A stretch of DNA of 28,953 bases from assembly GCA_027604505.1 (NCBI GenBank), contig JADIIX010000209.1:250-29202 (forward strand). The letters run 5' to 3'. Within the stretch, counting starts at the first letter, position 1. Every line of letters begins with the position of its first letter. Source of the DNA: Gonapodya sp. JEL0774 (Eukaryota > Monoblepharomycota > Monoblepharidomycetes > Monoblepharidales > Gonapodyaceae). Made by a program: the position numbers and the translations under genes. The notes below the pieces were generated by a model. That model had not been told where the DNA came from, searched no databases, and was given only the letters and a program-made list of their open reading frames with translations. This document shows positions 19,927 through 28,953 of the stretch, piece after piece.

Positions 19927-22635
19927 TCAAATGCCCTCAACAACTTTGTAGCACACTAATCCACACACTGGCAATCCAGTTTTGCCCGCTGAGAACTTCT
20001 TTGAGTTTGTACACCCCGGTGATGCGCATAAGACTGGAACAGGGTATCTGATAAACATGTTGAACTTGAAAAGGAGCTTGGGCATGCAGCAACCGGCTTA
20101 AAACTCACCCATTCCCCTTCCCCCACACCAGACCCTTGCCAAGCTCCATGCCTCTCGGAATGGAAACCCACCTTTCCACTTTCCGTATCCCTGTGTCTGG
20201 CACCTCAACTGCCCTCTCCACCACTCTCACGGCAGTTGGCTCAGGAATGTCCGGTACATCCTGTGTCTCAAAGAAATCATTAAATATCCAGAGAGGGGGC
20301 GGGCTGTTTTCAGGTAACGGAGGGATAATTGCACTTGACGATGACTCACTGGGTCGTCCGAAGATGGCAAAGCCATTACGGCTCCAGTAGTGGAGTACGA
20401 CTGACTCGGGCGAACAGGCTTGCCCTGGCGACGAAGCAGTTTCGCAATGGTGGCTTGCTTATGTGTTGTTGATGTTGGTCAGTAACTCACCCAAAGACTT
20501 TGAGATCTTCACGAACAACATTTCAAACAGATACTTACCTTCAGCTCCTCCGCCCTCCTTTCTCCGTGCATTTTCCTCCTTTTTGCGTTTTCTGCCTTTC
20601 GCAGGGCTGCCTCCTCTTCTGTCAGAGTACGTCTAGCACGATTTGAGGGCAATACTGCCGACCACCGCGAATACATTGTGAATTAAATATACCCCTTGCT
20701 TTCGGGAAGATGCAAGCAAGAATCGAGCGAACACTTACTGTACTCCACCACTTGCTCCTCTGCTAATCCTTGATCCCTCCTCCTCCTCGCCGCAACCCCA
20801 ATCACCTCTTCCTCCTCCTCCTCCCCATCTTCTATTTGTATATCTGTAACCGTGCGCTTCCCAAGTCCTCCGGCCACGGCACCACGTCCCCGTTTCGCTC
20901 TCCCACCACGCGGACCTCCCCTACGCCGGGCAGCGGTAGGCTCAGGCTCCACTGAGACATCTGAAATGTCATCATCATCTTCGTCTTCGTCTTCAGAGGG
21001 CGATGGGGTGGGAGACGGGGACGCGTACTCCCGTTCGTCCACGTCCGGAAGAGCCGAGACGGAAACGGATTCATCAACTTCCATACCGTCTACTTGGTCT
21101 TCGTCCTCGTCTAGCTCATATTCGCCATTAGCCGGTACCACTGAGGTTTCACTACGACCGCTTGTTTTCGGGGCGGATTTTGGAGCCAGTTTTGAATCCT
21201 TTTCCGCTCCCACGTCCACGATTTCAATCTCACTGCTTCCTAGATCGAGGTCGCTTTCGCTGAGGTCAATCTCGCTTTCACTGTTCTCATCTACCAGACT
21301 GCTGGACGGGGGAGGCGGGGCGCTAACATGCGTTGCGTCCCAACTACGAGCAGCGCGGGAAGGAGTTTGGGCTCGCCCTCGACGTGCTATCCCACCTCGG
21401 TTTGGATAAGCTGCGACTGCGTGAGTCTGCTCGGAATCAACGGAATTGAGCGCAACGGGCACTTCTTTGTCTGGTTTCGCGACTGCGGAGCTGTGGCGGG
21501 CCGAAACTCGTCTCACAGGTGCTTCCTCCTCCTCATCGTCGTCATTTGAATCCGAGAACGCTGCTTCATCGTCCTCCTCTCCGCTGTCATCTTCCTCCTC
21601 CACATCTACGTCTACGTCCGCACCTTCGCTCTCGTCTTCATCAGATTCCTCTATAACACGGCGTTTAGAGTTCGGCTTCTTCACGATTGCACTCCCCTTT
21701 GCTGCATTGGGATGATTCACTTCCGGTGCTTTATGCGAAACTTCTGGAGCTTGGTCGATCTTCCCGTAGGATTTGAATTGTGGCGTTGGAAGTGAAGCAG
21801 GAGTCGGTGAGTTTCGACGAGATTCACGAGGTAAGGACGGTGGACGAGGTGGAGACGGAGAGCGAGGGCGGTGCCGCTGGCGCTCCGTTGGTGGTGGTCG
21901 AGAGTTCGCAAAACGGGGAGCTTGGGGCGTAGCGGTGGTGGGTCCGGAGCGGTCCGATGACCTCTCGACGACGCGGATTCGGGAGTCGGAGGACGTATTG
22001 GGGGTGGCGGCGGAGGGAGAGCGAGAGTGAGAGCGAGGTGGGCGATAGGTTGAAAAGGAAGAGTGTGGCGACGGAGGGCGTCGAGGAAATCGGCCTTGCG
22101 GCTCAGGCGCTACCGGGGTTTCTGGAGCAGAGACAGCGGGCGGTCGTGGAGCCTTCTTGAAGGAGGGAAGCGGGAGGTGGGATGATCTGAGGGGTATGAC
22201 GGGGTGCGTTGGAGTCTGACTTGGTGTTGCTTGTGTTCGGCGCAGCAGAGGTGGGGTTGTTGTTGATGCTGCTGTCACGACAACGTTTGACTGGCCCCGA
22301 CTTCCTTGCAAGTGGCGCCTCTGGCCTCCGCCCGCCTCCTCCCCTTCATCGGAGTCCTCTACAACGTGTCCCCGCCTAATTCGAGCCGTACCTGCAGTGC
22401 CATTTCGCTGCGAAGGTCTCCCTTTCTCCGGCTGGTGGTCGCGCTGAATTCCTCGCGGTTTCGTTTTCTCTGTCTGTATCTCGCGCTCTCGCCTAGACAC
22501 AGCCCCGCCCTCAGCTGGCCCTGTCTTTTCTTTTTGCTGCCGCCGCCGCCGCCTTGCATCTGCCGTAAGAACCCCATCACTCTCATCACTTGAATTACCC
22601 ATCGCTGCGTTTTCAATATGGCTCCCGTAGCTCAA
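19927..22635 (-). CDS. INO80B: INO80 complex subunit B (PAPA-1-like region and HIT zinc finger)
   Basis: A nuclear subunit of the INO80 ATP-dependent chromatin remodeller. Exons 22635-20739, 20654-20539, 20457-20399, 20303-20109 and 20047-19927 join in frame to 795 residues. The first 630 residues are disordered: basic and Pro/Ser-rich, then highly acidic (Asp/Glu runs near 21000-21620), then a basic RRGGPRGGRAKRGRG patch. The conserved part is in the small exons: LTEEEAALRKAENAKRRK followed by QATIAKLLRRQ (PAPA-1-like region), IRKVERWVSIPRGMEL, and a C-terminal HIT-type finger with Cys at 763, 768, 784 and 788 (CASPGCTNSKKF, then TGLPVCGLVCYK). This finger is known from animal INO80B and absent from yeast Ies2. 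Intron 3 uses a GTACTC donor, chosen because it alone joins the two conserved frames. A second ATG 11 codons in could be the start. It shares a promoter region with SF1. Confidence 0.88.
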
Positions 22636-23072
22636 TGCTGCCAGCTACCGCCAAATTAAATAGTTGATTCGATAGATGCGCCAGCAATTGGAAGGAATCC
22701 GAGCAGAAAAGACAAGTTGGACTACTGTGAGGACGACTGTAACATCCGATCAAGGACTAACATATTGCCACATATGAGGACAAATCAATATCACGTCCAC
22801 AAACTAGATGCATTTTGAAAAAAATACAACTGAAGCGCTAGAACTGTGCAGTACGAAGGTTTTGGCGAGGAGAGAACCAGCAATACTATTCGCTTGTCTC
22901 GTCTTGCCTCTGTGCTCTTTCTGCAAAGCTTATGCCTTGCTGAAAATTTGATGAGCAAATTAGAGTAAAAGCAAATGCGCTTGTGGAGTGAGCGCTCGTA
23001 ACAAGAATTGAGACTGCTGCGCACCAGACACTTGCCATTCTGCATATTATTGCATCGCCAAACACACTCGAC
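22636..23072. promoter_or_regulatory. Divergent promoter between INO80B and SF1
   Basis: 437 bp separate the start codons of two head-to-head housekeeping genes (chromatin remodelling and splicing). It is A/T-rich without a clear TATA box in either direction. Such spacing suggests shared control, which is inference. Confidence 0.5.
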
Positions 23073-25525
23073 ATGTTTCGCCGTTCCCAAGGAATCACGG
23101 GCAGCAACACACTGCCGCTCGGTAAACCTCGTCGTGCATTCAATACAGACCAACCTCCTCCTCCTGACGACGAGTACGGGACGCCACCACCACCACCACC
23201 TTCTGGTGGATACGAACACGGAGGCTACCAACAGCCACCGCCGCCCCCTCCACCGATAGATGGCTACTACAATGGATCCGACACCGCGAGCAGAGAAGGC
23301 ACCCCTGTGATTGAAAGAAAGAGACCTCGGGACGATGGGTCGGACAGGGGAACACCAGAGCCGGACAGTGGGAGGAAGGCCGAACCACAGGCTACAGGTG
23401 ATTGAGAGGAAGAGGCCTTGTGAAGGAGGAAGCTATCGACGTGCTCTGAAGAGAACTGAGTACAATTTCGATGCTGCAAAGGCACTGGGCAACAGGACTT
23501 TTCACACCGGATGAACTGCATGGGTGGACGAGACGTACTAACCGAATACTAACGCACAACTGTGCAAGGCGTTGCCGTGTTTTCTGTCGCGAGTTCTTTT
23601 CCTAACGCTTTTTTTCAGCGACCATCGCCGCGTCACCTTGCGTCGTTACTAACCGTCGGGCAACCGCTCTCCCTTCGTAAACCCTAATCATTCCCCCCCT
23701 TTTTATAGCTAGAGGCAGGGCCCCGCATCGCAAGAAGAACCGTTGGGGTGATCCCGAAGTCAAAGTTAATATTCCCGGCCTACCAACCGCACTTCCAGGA
23801 GGTATGAGTGCGGAGCAAGCAGAGATGTACGCAAGTGAGTAAAATTTTTTTAGTCACTTTGTATTATGACCTTTTCTTATGGTTTCATGTTGATTGTTGT
23901 TCCCGTTGTGCTGCCGACTTACGGTCATCATTTTTGTCCCCCCGGACGCTTTCATCGCAATATTTGTGCTGATTAGTCCACCTCCGTCTTGAGGAGATTG
24001 GTCGCAAACTGCGAACGGGCGAAGTTGTGCCACCGGAATCCGAACGGTGAGTTCCCTCTGTGGTCGCGTGGGTTTGCATTCTCTGCTTCTCCTTCCTCAC
24101 GATTGTCGGCCTTGTTCTCCTACACCGTGTTGGCTCTAGCTCACCATCTCCTCCGCCCACGTACGGTGCCGATGGCAAGCGTTCCAACACTCGCGAAGTA
24201 CGTTACAAAAAGAAATATGAAGACGAGAGGCACAAGCTCGTGGAGCGTGCTTCGAAACTCGACCCTTCTTGGAGGCCTCCTGCAGACTACAAGAAGCCAA
24301 CCAAGATGCAGGACAAGGTGCGTTGTTGAGCGGGAGCTGGAGACTTGAGAAGCAACTGCCTAGAACTGAAACGTGCGTTGCTTCAGGTTTGGATTCCCGC
24401 CCGTGAGTTCCCGGAAATTAATTTCATAGGCCTCCTCATCGGCCCTCGAGGCAACACCCTCAAGAAGCTTGAGGCTGACACCGGCGCCAAAGTGTCCATT
24501 CGCGGCAAAGGATCCGTCAAGGAAGGACGGAGCAGGGCGGACGGTGGACTGGCACCAGGAGAGGAAGAAGAGCTTCACTGCTTGATCACAGCAGACTCTG
24601 AGGAGAAGGTCGCCAAGGCGGTGAAATTGATTGAGAAAACAATCGAAACCGCAGCATCAGTGCCGGAAGGGCAAAACGAACTCAAGCGCCTTCAGTTGAG
24701 GCAGCTGGCGGAGTTAAACGGCACGTTGCGAGATGACGAGAACCAGATATGTCAGAACTGTGGTGGAATGTGAGTGCCCAACTCCCTTTGCCATTATCCT
24801 ACTTTGTTTTGTAGCACCTCCTGATTTCATCTCACAATCTGTTCACCACGTCTGCTTTCAGTGGTCACCGCAAGTATGACTGCCCTGAGACTAAAAATGT
24901 CACTATCAACCTCATTTGTCGCATATGCAATAACGCTGGTCACATCGCGCGGGATTGCATGCACAAGGATGATCCGGCGTTCCAACAAGAAGCTCGTGAA
25001 CGTGAAAAAGAGCTGGACTCCGAGTATTCGAAGTTCATGACAGAACTATCTGGGCCGGGCACTGGTGGAGCCGGTGGGTCCGGTGGAACATCAAAGCCAA
25101 GCCTGCCGTGGGCAAATCAAGGAGGGTCGGCGCTGCCCTGGAAACAGGCTGCCGGGCCCGCTGTTGGCGGGATGGCCCCACCTACTTTCGGTATTGAGGC
25201 TCCGCCGCCGGGAATGAGCGCTCCTGGAATGCCGCCTGGCATGCCAGGGTACTGGGGAAGTGCACCCGCTATGCCGCCTCCACCAGGTATGGGAGTTCCT
25301 GGCGGCTATGGTGCATCGTGGGGTGCGCCCCCGCCTCCTCCCCCAAGCTTCCAGGTAGAGTTCCCATAAGTCATGTTGACGGAAGGAAGTAATTGATATT
25401 TACTGTCACTATCAACTTCCCACCAGCCTGCGCCTCCCCCGCCTTCATTTGCACCTCCACCGCCGCCTCCGAGCTTTCAACCACCACCGCCTCCGGCGGA
25501 TCTTCCGCCGCCTCCGCCCTTGTAA
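23073..25525 (+). CDS. BBP: Splicing factor 1 / branchpoint-bridging protein
   Basis: Binds the intron branchpoint (UACUAAC-like) and bridges to U2AF early in spliceosome assembly. Exons 23073-23397, 23709-23834, 23977-24046, 24140-24317, 24387-24769, 24862-25354 and 25427-25525 join in frame to 557 residues. In order: a proline-rich N terminus; [10 protein letters not shown], which resembles the U2AF ligand motif (basic run then RW); the SF1 helix-hairpin region ([20 protein letters not shown], later [20 protein letters not shown]); a KH-QUA2 domain from residue 234 with the GPRG loop at 252-255; two CCHC zinc knuckles (C355, C358, H363, C368 and C380, C383, H388, C393; the first is split by intron 5); and a Gly/Pro-rich tail ending in polyproline. 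All family landmarks are present. The divergent partner is INO80B. Retention of the last intron (25355-25426) would end the protein four codons later. Confidence 0.97.
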
Positions 25526-25830
25526 TAATCTTACGCTTGCAAGAGAAAAAATTTAGATTTCGAGAGATGTTGAGGGTGTGCGAGATGGGTGCGTCCCCTG
25601 ATGATGCAGTCTTTCGCCTTAAGGGTTTGCGTTCCATGTCCATAATAAAAAGTTTGCGACGACACGCGCTCCTGCTGGCCAACGACCTGTTACATTCTCG
25701 TCCTGCTGTGTTGCGTCATGCCTTGTGATCTGCATGACTGAAAGTTGCACACCAATCTGTTTGTTTCAAAAGCTCCGTATAAATTCACAATTGTGCAGCA
25801 CGAAGTTGGAGAAAGGAACACTAAGCTAGA
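25526..25830. other. 3' intergenic region between convergent genes
   Basis: 305 bp between the SF1 stop (+) and the DUF4139-protein stop (-). It contains the SF1 3' UTR with an AATAAA. I see no AATAAA for the minus-strand gene. Confidence 0.5.
25644..25649 (+). terminator. Polyadenylation signal AATAAA of SF1
   Basis: A canonical AATAAA lies 119 bases after the SF1 stop codon, in a plausible place for 3' end formation. It is one of few canonical signals next to a gene in this window. Confidence 0.5.
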
Positions 25831-28374
25831 TCAATACACTCCAGCGATACTGTCGCCGAGAGGATACATAATTGAATATTGCACTCTCAGTAGAGAACTT
25901 TTCCCAGGACCAATACGAAGCACCCACTGCCAAACACGTGAAATTTCGCGGTAAAAACGATAGCAAGAAGAATGCTCTATAATCTCACCTCCAAGCAATT
26001 TGTGTCGACATTCATTCTTGACTGGACATCACCAATACGAAGCTCGGCATCCTCATCCCTGGTGACGAGGGGGTTTCCGTCCGAACCTTTCTTTGTCAGC
26101 CAGCGGCGCTCATCTGGAGTGCTACCTGCGGTGACTTGGCTTGGCTGCGAAGGTTCAACTGAAGGCAGAGGACTTTTGTAGAAGTGGAATCTCTCAATTC
26201 AAGACGTTTCACTCACGCAAAGTTACTTTGAGCCGCTCATCTCCACTCCATGGAATGGGTTCCACAACAACGATGCTCGCGTCAGTCTTTTTGGTATTGC
26301 GGATCTCAATCACTTGAGAGTACTTCCATGTCGTGGACTTGGAAATGAGTCCAGAGGTCTCGCTCGTTTTCACGATGGGACGCCTACAAAATCCAAATAT
26401 GAGAAAGAATCTTTACACTAGAGGAGTTCGGTAATGCACCTGGTAATACGGATGGAAGGGTCGACGCCGAGAGAAGCCTCGAAGGTCTCCTGCGCTGACA
26501 CATTCTTTATTGTTGATTTGGCCACGAAGTTCTGCAGCAGGTCGACAAAAATTGAATAAAAGAAGTCTTTCTCACAGCAGTAGGACAGGTTTCGTTCACT
26601 CACGTTGTCGAGGAATATACTCGCTGGGCCGCGCAGAAGCGCATAATCGGAGCTGTTTACCACTTTCGCTTTCAAGTACGCATACGCGGCACTCTTGGGA
26701 TACGAAAAGTGCAAGAACTTGGTCTCAAGCTTGATGATGGCGACAGTGACTTTGTGCATGACCTGAAGACGTGGGCAGGTGATGATCAAACGAACACGTC
26801 CAGTCCAACGATACTTCCCCCCGCCCTCACATTATCACTTGGTACAGTCGTCCTGGCGGCTATCTGATATGTTTCAGTCGTTATACCACCTTCGACTCTT
26901 GCCACCGCGTTGGACATTTGCTGCATGTACGGAGATTGCGGCGCTCCAAAAGAGGCTGCAGTTTGGTAGGCTGTCCCAGGCGCCGATCCAAATCCAGCCC
27001 CCGTCGCTGATCCAAATGCAGCCGTCGAGGGTCGTGGTACGGATGGTGGGTAGGTTGGGGGGGGACTCGGTGCAGACATAAGTGTGACTGTCCACTTGGT
27101 CGGTTCTGGCGCACTGCCACGGAGAAAGACGAGATTGTGATTGTTGAGGTTATCACAAAGCAACTAGAAGTGATAAAAAGCACTCACTCTCCTCCAAGGG
27201 CAGGGGATGCAGTGCTGAGAGAGAGTTGAGCTTGCGGAATAAGTTACGGTCAGTTGAACGGTGAAGGCTGCGACCTTCAAGCGCCTCCATCACTTTCTGA
27301 ATCCATCTCACCATTGTTCCAGTCTTCTCCGGTCGACTGCTGGATCTCTGCACGGTAGTGTATCTAAGAACAAGACAAAATGTTGAAATGAGGGGCTGAA
27401 AAGTGGGACTTCCGGACGTCCTCCATGGACAAACCTTCAATATTTTTTCGTCGATACTCGAAACGCGAATATCGTACTTGGGCTTCCATGCTGCATGTAT
27501 ATACGAAGCTTGATGAAAGTTGCTAACGTCAAACTTCGTCAAGCGCAACTCACATGCGTTGAAAACAACATAGGTGACAGAAAGCTCCGCCTCCACCGAG
27601 GCCTCTGCCTCAAGGACTACAGTTATGGTGTTTGTGTGTTCCTGCGCCGCCCTTCCAAATCCGCCGAATCCAACGGCGGCCTTACGCGCTGTTGCTTTCT
27701 CAAGGTTTTTGCGAGCTGCCTCGATCTCCCTTTCGATGTCTTTCACTGCCAGTTGCAGTGAGTTCAACTTTTCATCGAATGCTGCGGCTTTTGACCCGAA
27801 GAACTCGAGGTAGGAGTCGAGGTCCACAAGAGCGTCTTGGGCGAAGGGGCGAAACACGGTAGATGGGGCAGTATCGAGGGGCGACTCCAGTTTTCGTTTC
27901 GCAGGCTTGACACCTTCGCTACCGTATGTTTCTGGGGGCATGATTGAAGAAAGGTAAGGCGGCCGTGTGGTGATGGTGATTCAGCACCCCTGACGTACCC
28001 AAGAGCTGCATTTGCTTCGTGACACGGAGTCCTTCGGCCTCCAGGACGGATTTCTTGTTCTCAAGTTCTGTGATCTTTTTCGTGAAGCCGGCCGCCACAG
28101 TATCAGTGGTGTCGTCATCCGACAACGAGGTGGCATGATACTGGGTCGCGTATGTAACGTCTAGGATTGTACAGCCTTTGGCATGACCTTCGACTCTAAT
28201 GGAGTCTGAAACTAGATCCACCACGCCAGTCATCACGACCTCCAACTGGCCGGGTTCAGAGATCTTGAGTCCTCGAAATATCCTTTTAACTTCTGCTCGA
28301 TCGGTGAAGACCACAACAGAATCCACGAAGCTATCTTTTTTCACGTCGAGCTCCAGTTTCTTAGATTCGACCAT
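25831..28374 (-). CDS. DUF4140/DUF4139 (mucoidy-inhibitor-A-like) protein
   Basis: Exons 28374-27999, 27931-27554, 27490-27435, 27363-27312, 27230-27188, 27113-26831, 26762-26604, 26531-26440, 26383-26217, 26158-25989 and 25926-25831 join in frame to 623 residues. The N-terminal DUF4140 part is clear (SVVVFTDRAEVKRIFRGLKI, then DSIRVEGHAKGCTILDVTY). A coiled coil follows (KKITELENKKSVLEAEGLRV and KLNSLQLAVKDIEREIEAAR). The DUF4139 part has SVTYVVFNASWKPKYDIRV, AEIQQSTGEDWNN, LSLSTASPALGG, a low-complexity Gly/Pro/Ala stretch, HKVTVAIIKLETKFLHFSYP, LRGPASIFLDN and WVLRIGPGKSSLLRVQYSI. The family is widespread in bacteria and also occurs in fungi; its function is unknown. The start was chosen as the ATG just before DUF4140. 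A good donor/acceptor pair just upstream (28457 to 28380) suggests an intron in the 5' UTR. Confidence 0.9.
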
Positions 28375-28953
28375 GTGAGCTTTGGATTGGATATCTAGTC
28401 GAGGCGGATGAGCGGATGAGCGCTGCACACGACCTCCCTCGAGCCATCATCACTCACCGTAATTTCTAGGGAAATGTGATACGAGTAGGAGATGGGATTT
28501 ATGGAAGTCGGGAAATTTCGAGTGCTCAGGGCTGATTTGAAACTGTGGGCAAATGAGTGAATCTTTCGACCTGTGGCCACTCCGCAGTACAGCGACCCAG
28601 CACTGAAAATGACACATCTGGCATCATTACACAGCACTACAGGATTCCGCACTCCGCGTCATACGATTACCACAGGTTCATTCAACCACCTCGCGACGTG
28701 AACGGAACCCATCTAGAAACGAACCTGAAACGGACAGTGATATATGCAACACACTCCATCTATAATACACACTCAACCGGGCAGTCCCAGATGAAGACAC
28801 CTATCAAAAATGAAAAGGGTAAAATTGAGATCCTGTAGTATCACACTAAATGCTCAGCTCAAACTTTCTGTCCTGGCTTGATCAGGATGAGCGTGCCGCT
28901 ATCGGGGGAGGGGGGGGGGGGGGGGGGGTTGCGGGGCCGGGGGGGGAGACGGG
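28375..28953. other. Upstream region of the DUF4139 gene, ending in a G-rich tract
   Basis: About 580 bp with no supported gene. It holds the leader and promoter of the minus-strand gene, including a possible 78-nt 5' UTR intron (28380-28457, GTGAGT donor). From about 28904 the sequence is almost all G. Confidence 0.5.
28904..28953. repeat. Poly-G low-complexity tract at the window edge
   Basis: A run of 19 consecutive G (28910-28928) is followed by further G-rich sequence to the last base. It lies at the very end of the window and does not resemble the composition of the rest. A sequencing or assembly artefact at a contig edge is the likeliest explanation; a true G-rich repeat is possible. 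Confidence 0.7.

Noticed and set aside
20105-20107. TGA as the stop codon of INO80B
   Set aside because: It overlaps a GTGAGT donor. Splicing to 20047 yields an in-frame HIT finger and a proper end at 19927.
20990-21620. Plus-strand Ser-rich open frames opposite INO80B
   Set aside because: Shadows of the Asp/Glu/Ser-rich acidic region on the minus strand.
23160-23265. CAC/CCG-rich stretches as a simple-sequence repeat
   Set aside because: They encode the proline-rich N terminus of SF1 and are in frame; ordinary for this protein.
1-28953. CRISPR array, tRNA, rRNA, transposon or insertion element
   Set aside because: I found no regularly spaced repeats, no tRNA-like A/B boxes, no terminal inverted repeats and no transposase or reverse-transcriptase motifs in any frame read.

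Overview
The window looks like nuclear DNA of an intron-rich fungus. Genes lie on both strands, and eight of them can be assembled as spliced models. Introns are mostly 45-160 nt with GT...AG ends, usually GTGAGT or GTAAGT donors, and every exon junction I give keeps the reading frame. Fungal-type content (a GH28 pectinase, a DUF3431 membrane protein, an O-fucosyltransferase-like membrane protein) together with dense introns suggests an early-diverging, possibly chytrid-like fungus. That placement is inference, not something I can test here.

Layout. 1-3277: mostly non-coding, with one GC-rich orphan reading frame (about 1169-1959, +). 3278-4968 (+): secreted endopolygalacturonase, six exons, with a TATA box upstream. 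5623-8140 (+): mitochondrial PDK/BCKDK-family protein kinase, eight exons including one of 17 nt. 8201-11965 (-): Baeyer-Villiger-type flavin monooxygenase in about 27 exons, several of only 10-24 nt; it converges on the kinase with 60 bp between stop codons. 12126-14751 (-): ankyrin/SH3 protein with a long disordered middle. 15167-16852 (-): intronless type II membrane protein with a DUF3431-like lumenal domain. 17200-19209 (-): type II membrane protein resembling O-fucosyltransferases. 19927-22635 (-): INO80 chromatin-remodelling subunit B with PAPA-1-like region and C-terminal HIT finger. 23073-25525 (+): splicing factor 1/branchpoint-bridging protein (KH domain plus two zinc knuckles), divergent from INO80B. 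25831-28374 (-): DUF4140/DUF4139 (mucoidy-inhibitor-A-like) protein, eleven exons. The last bases run into a poly-G tract that looks like a contig-edge artefact.

The genes do not form a single pathway. The clearest local pairings are the INO80B/SF1 divergent promoter, the adjacent secretory-pathway type II membrane proteins, and the tightly convergent kinase/monooxygenase pair. I see no mobile element, CRISPR array, tRNA or rRNA. The most unusual thing is the gene structure of the monooxygenase rather than a new system.
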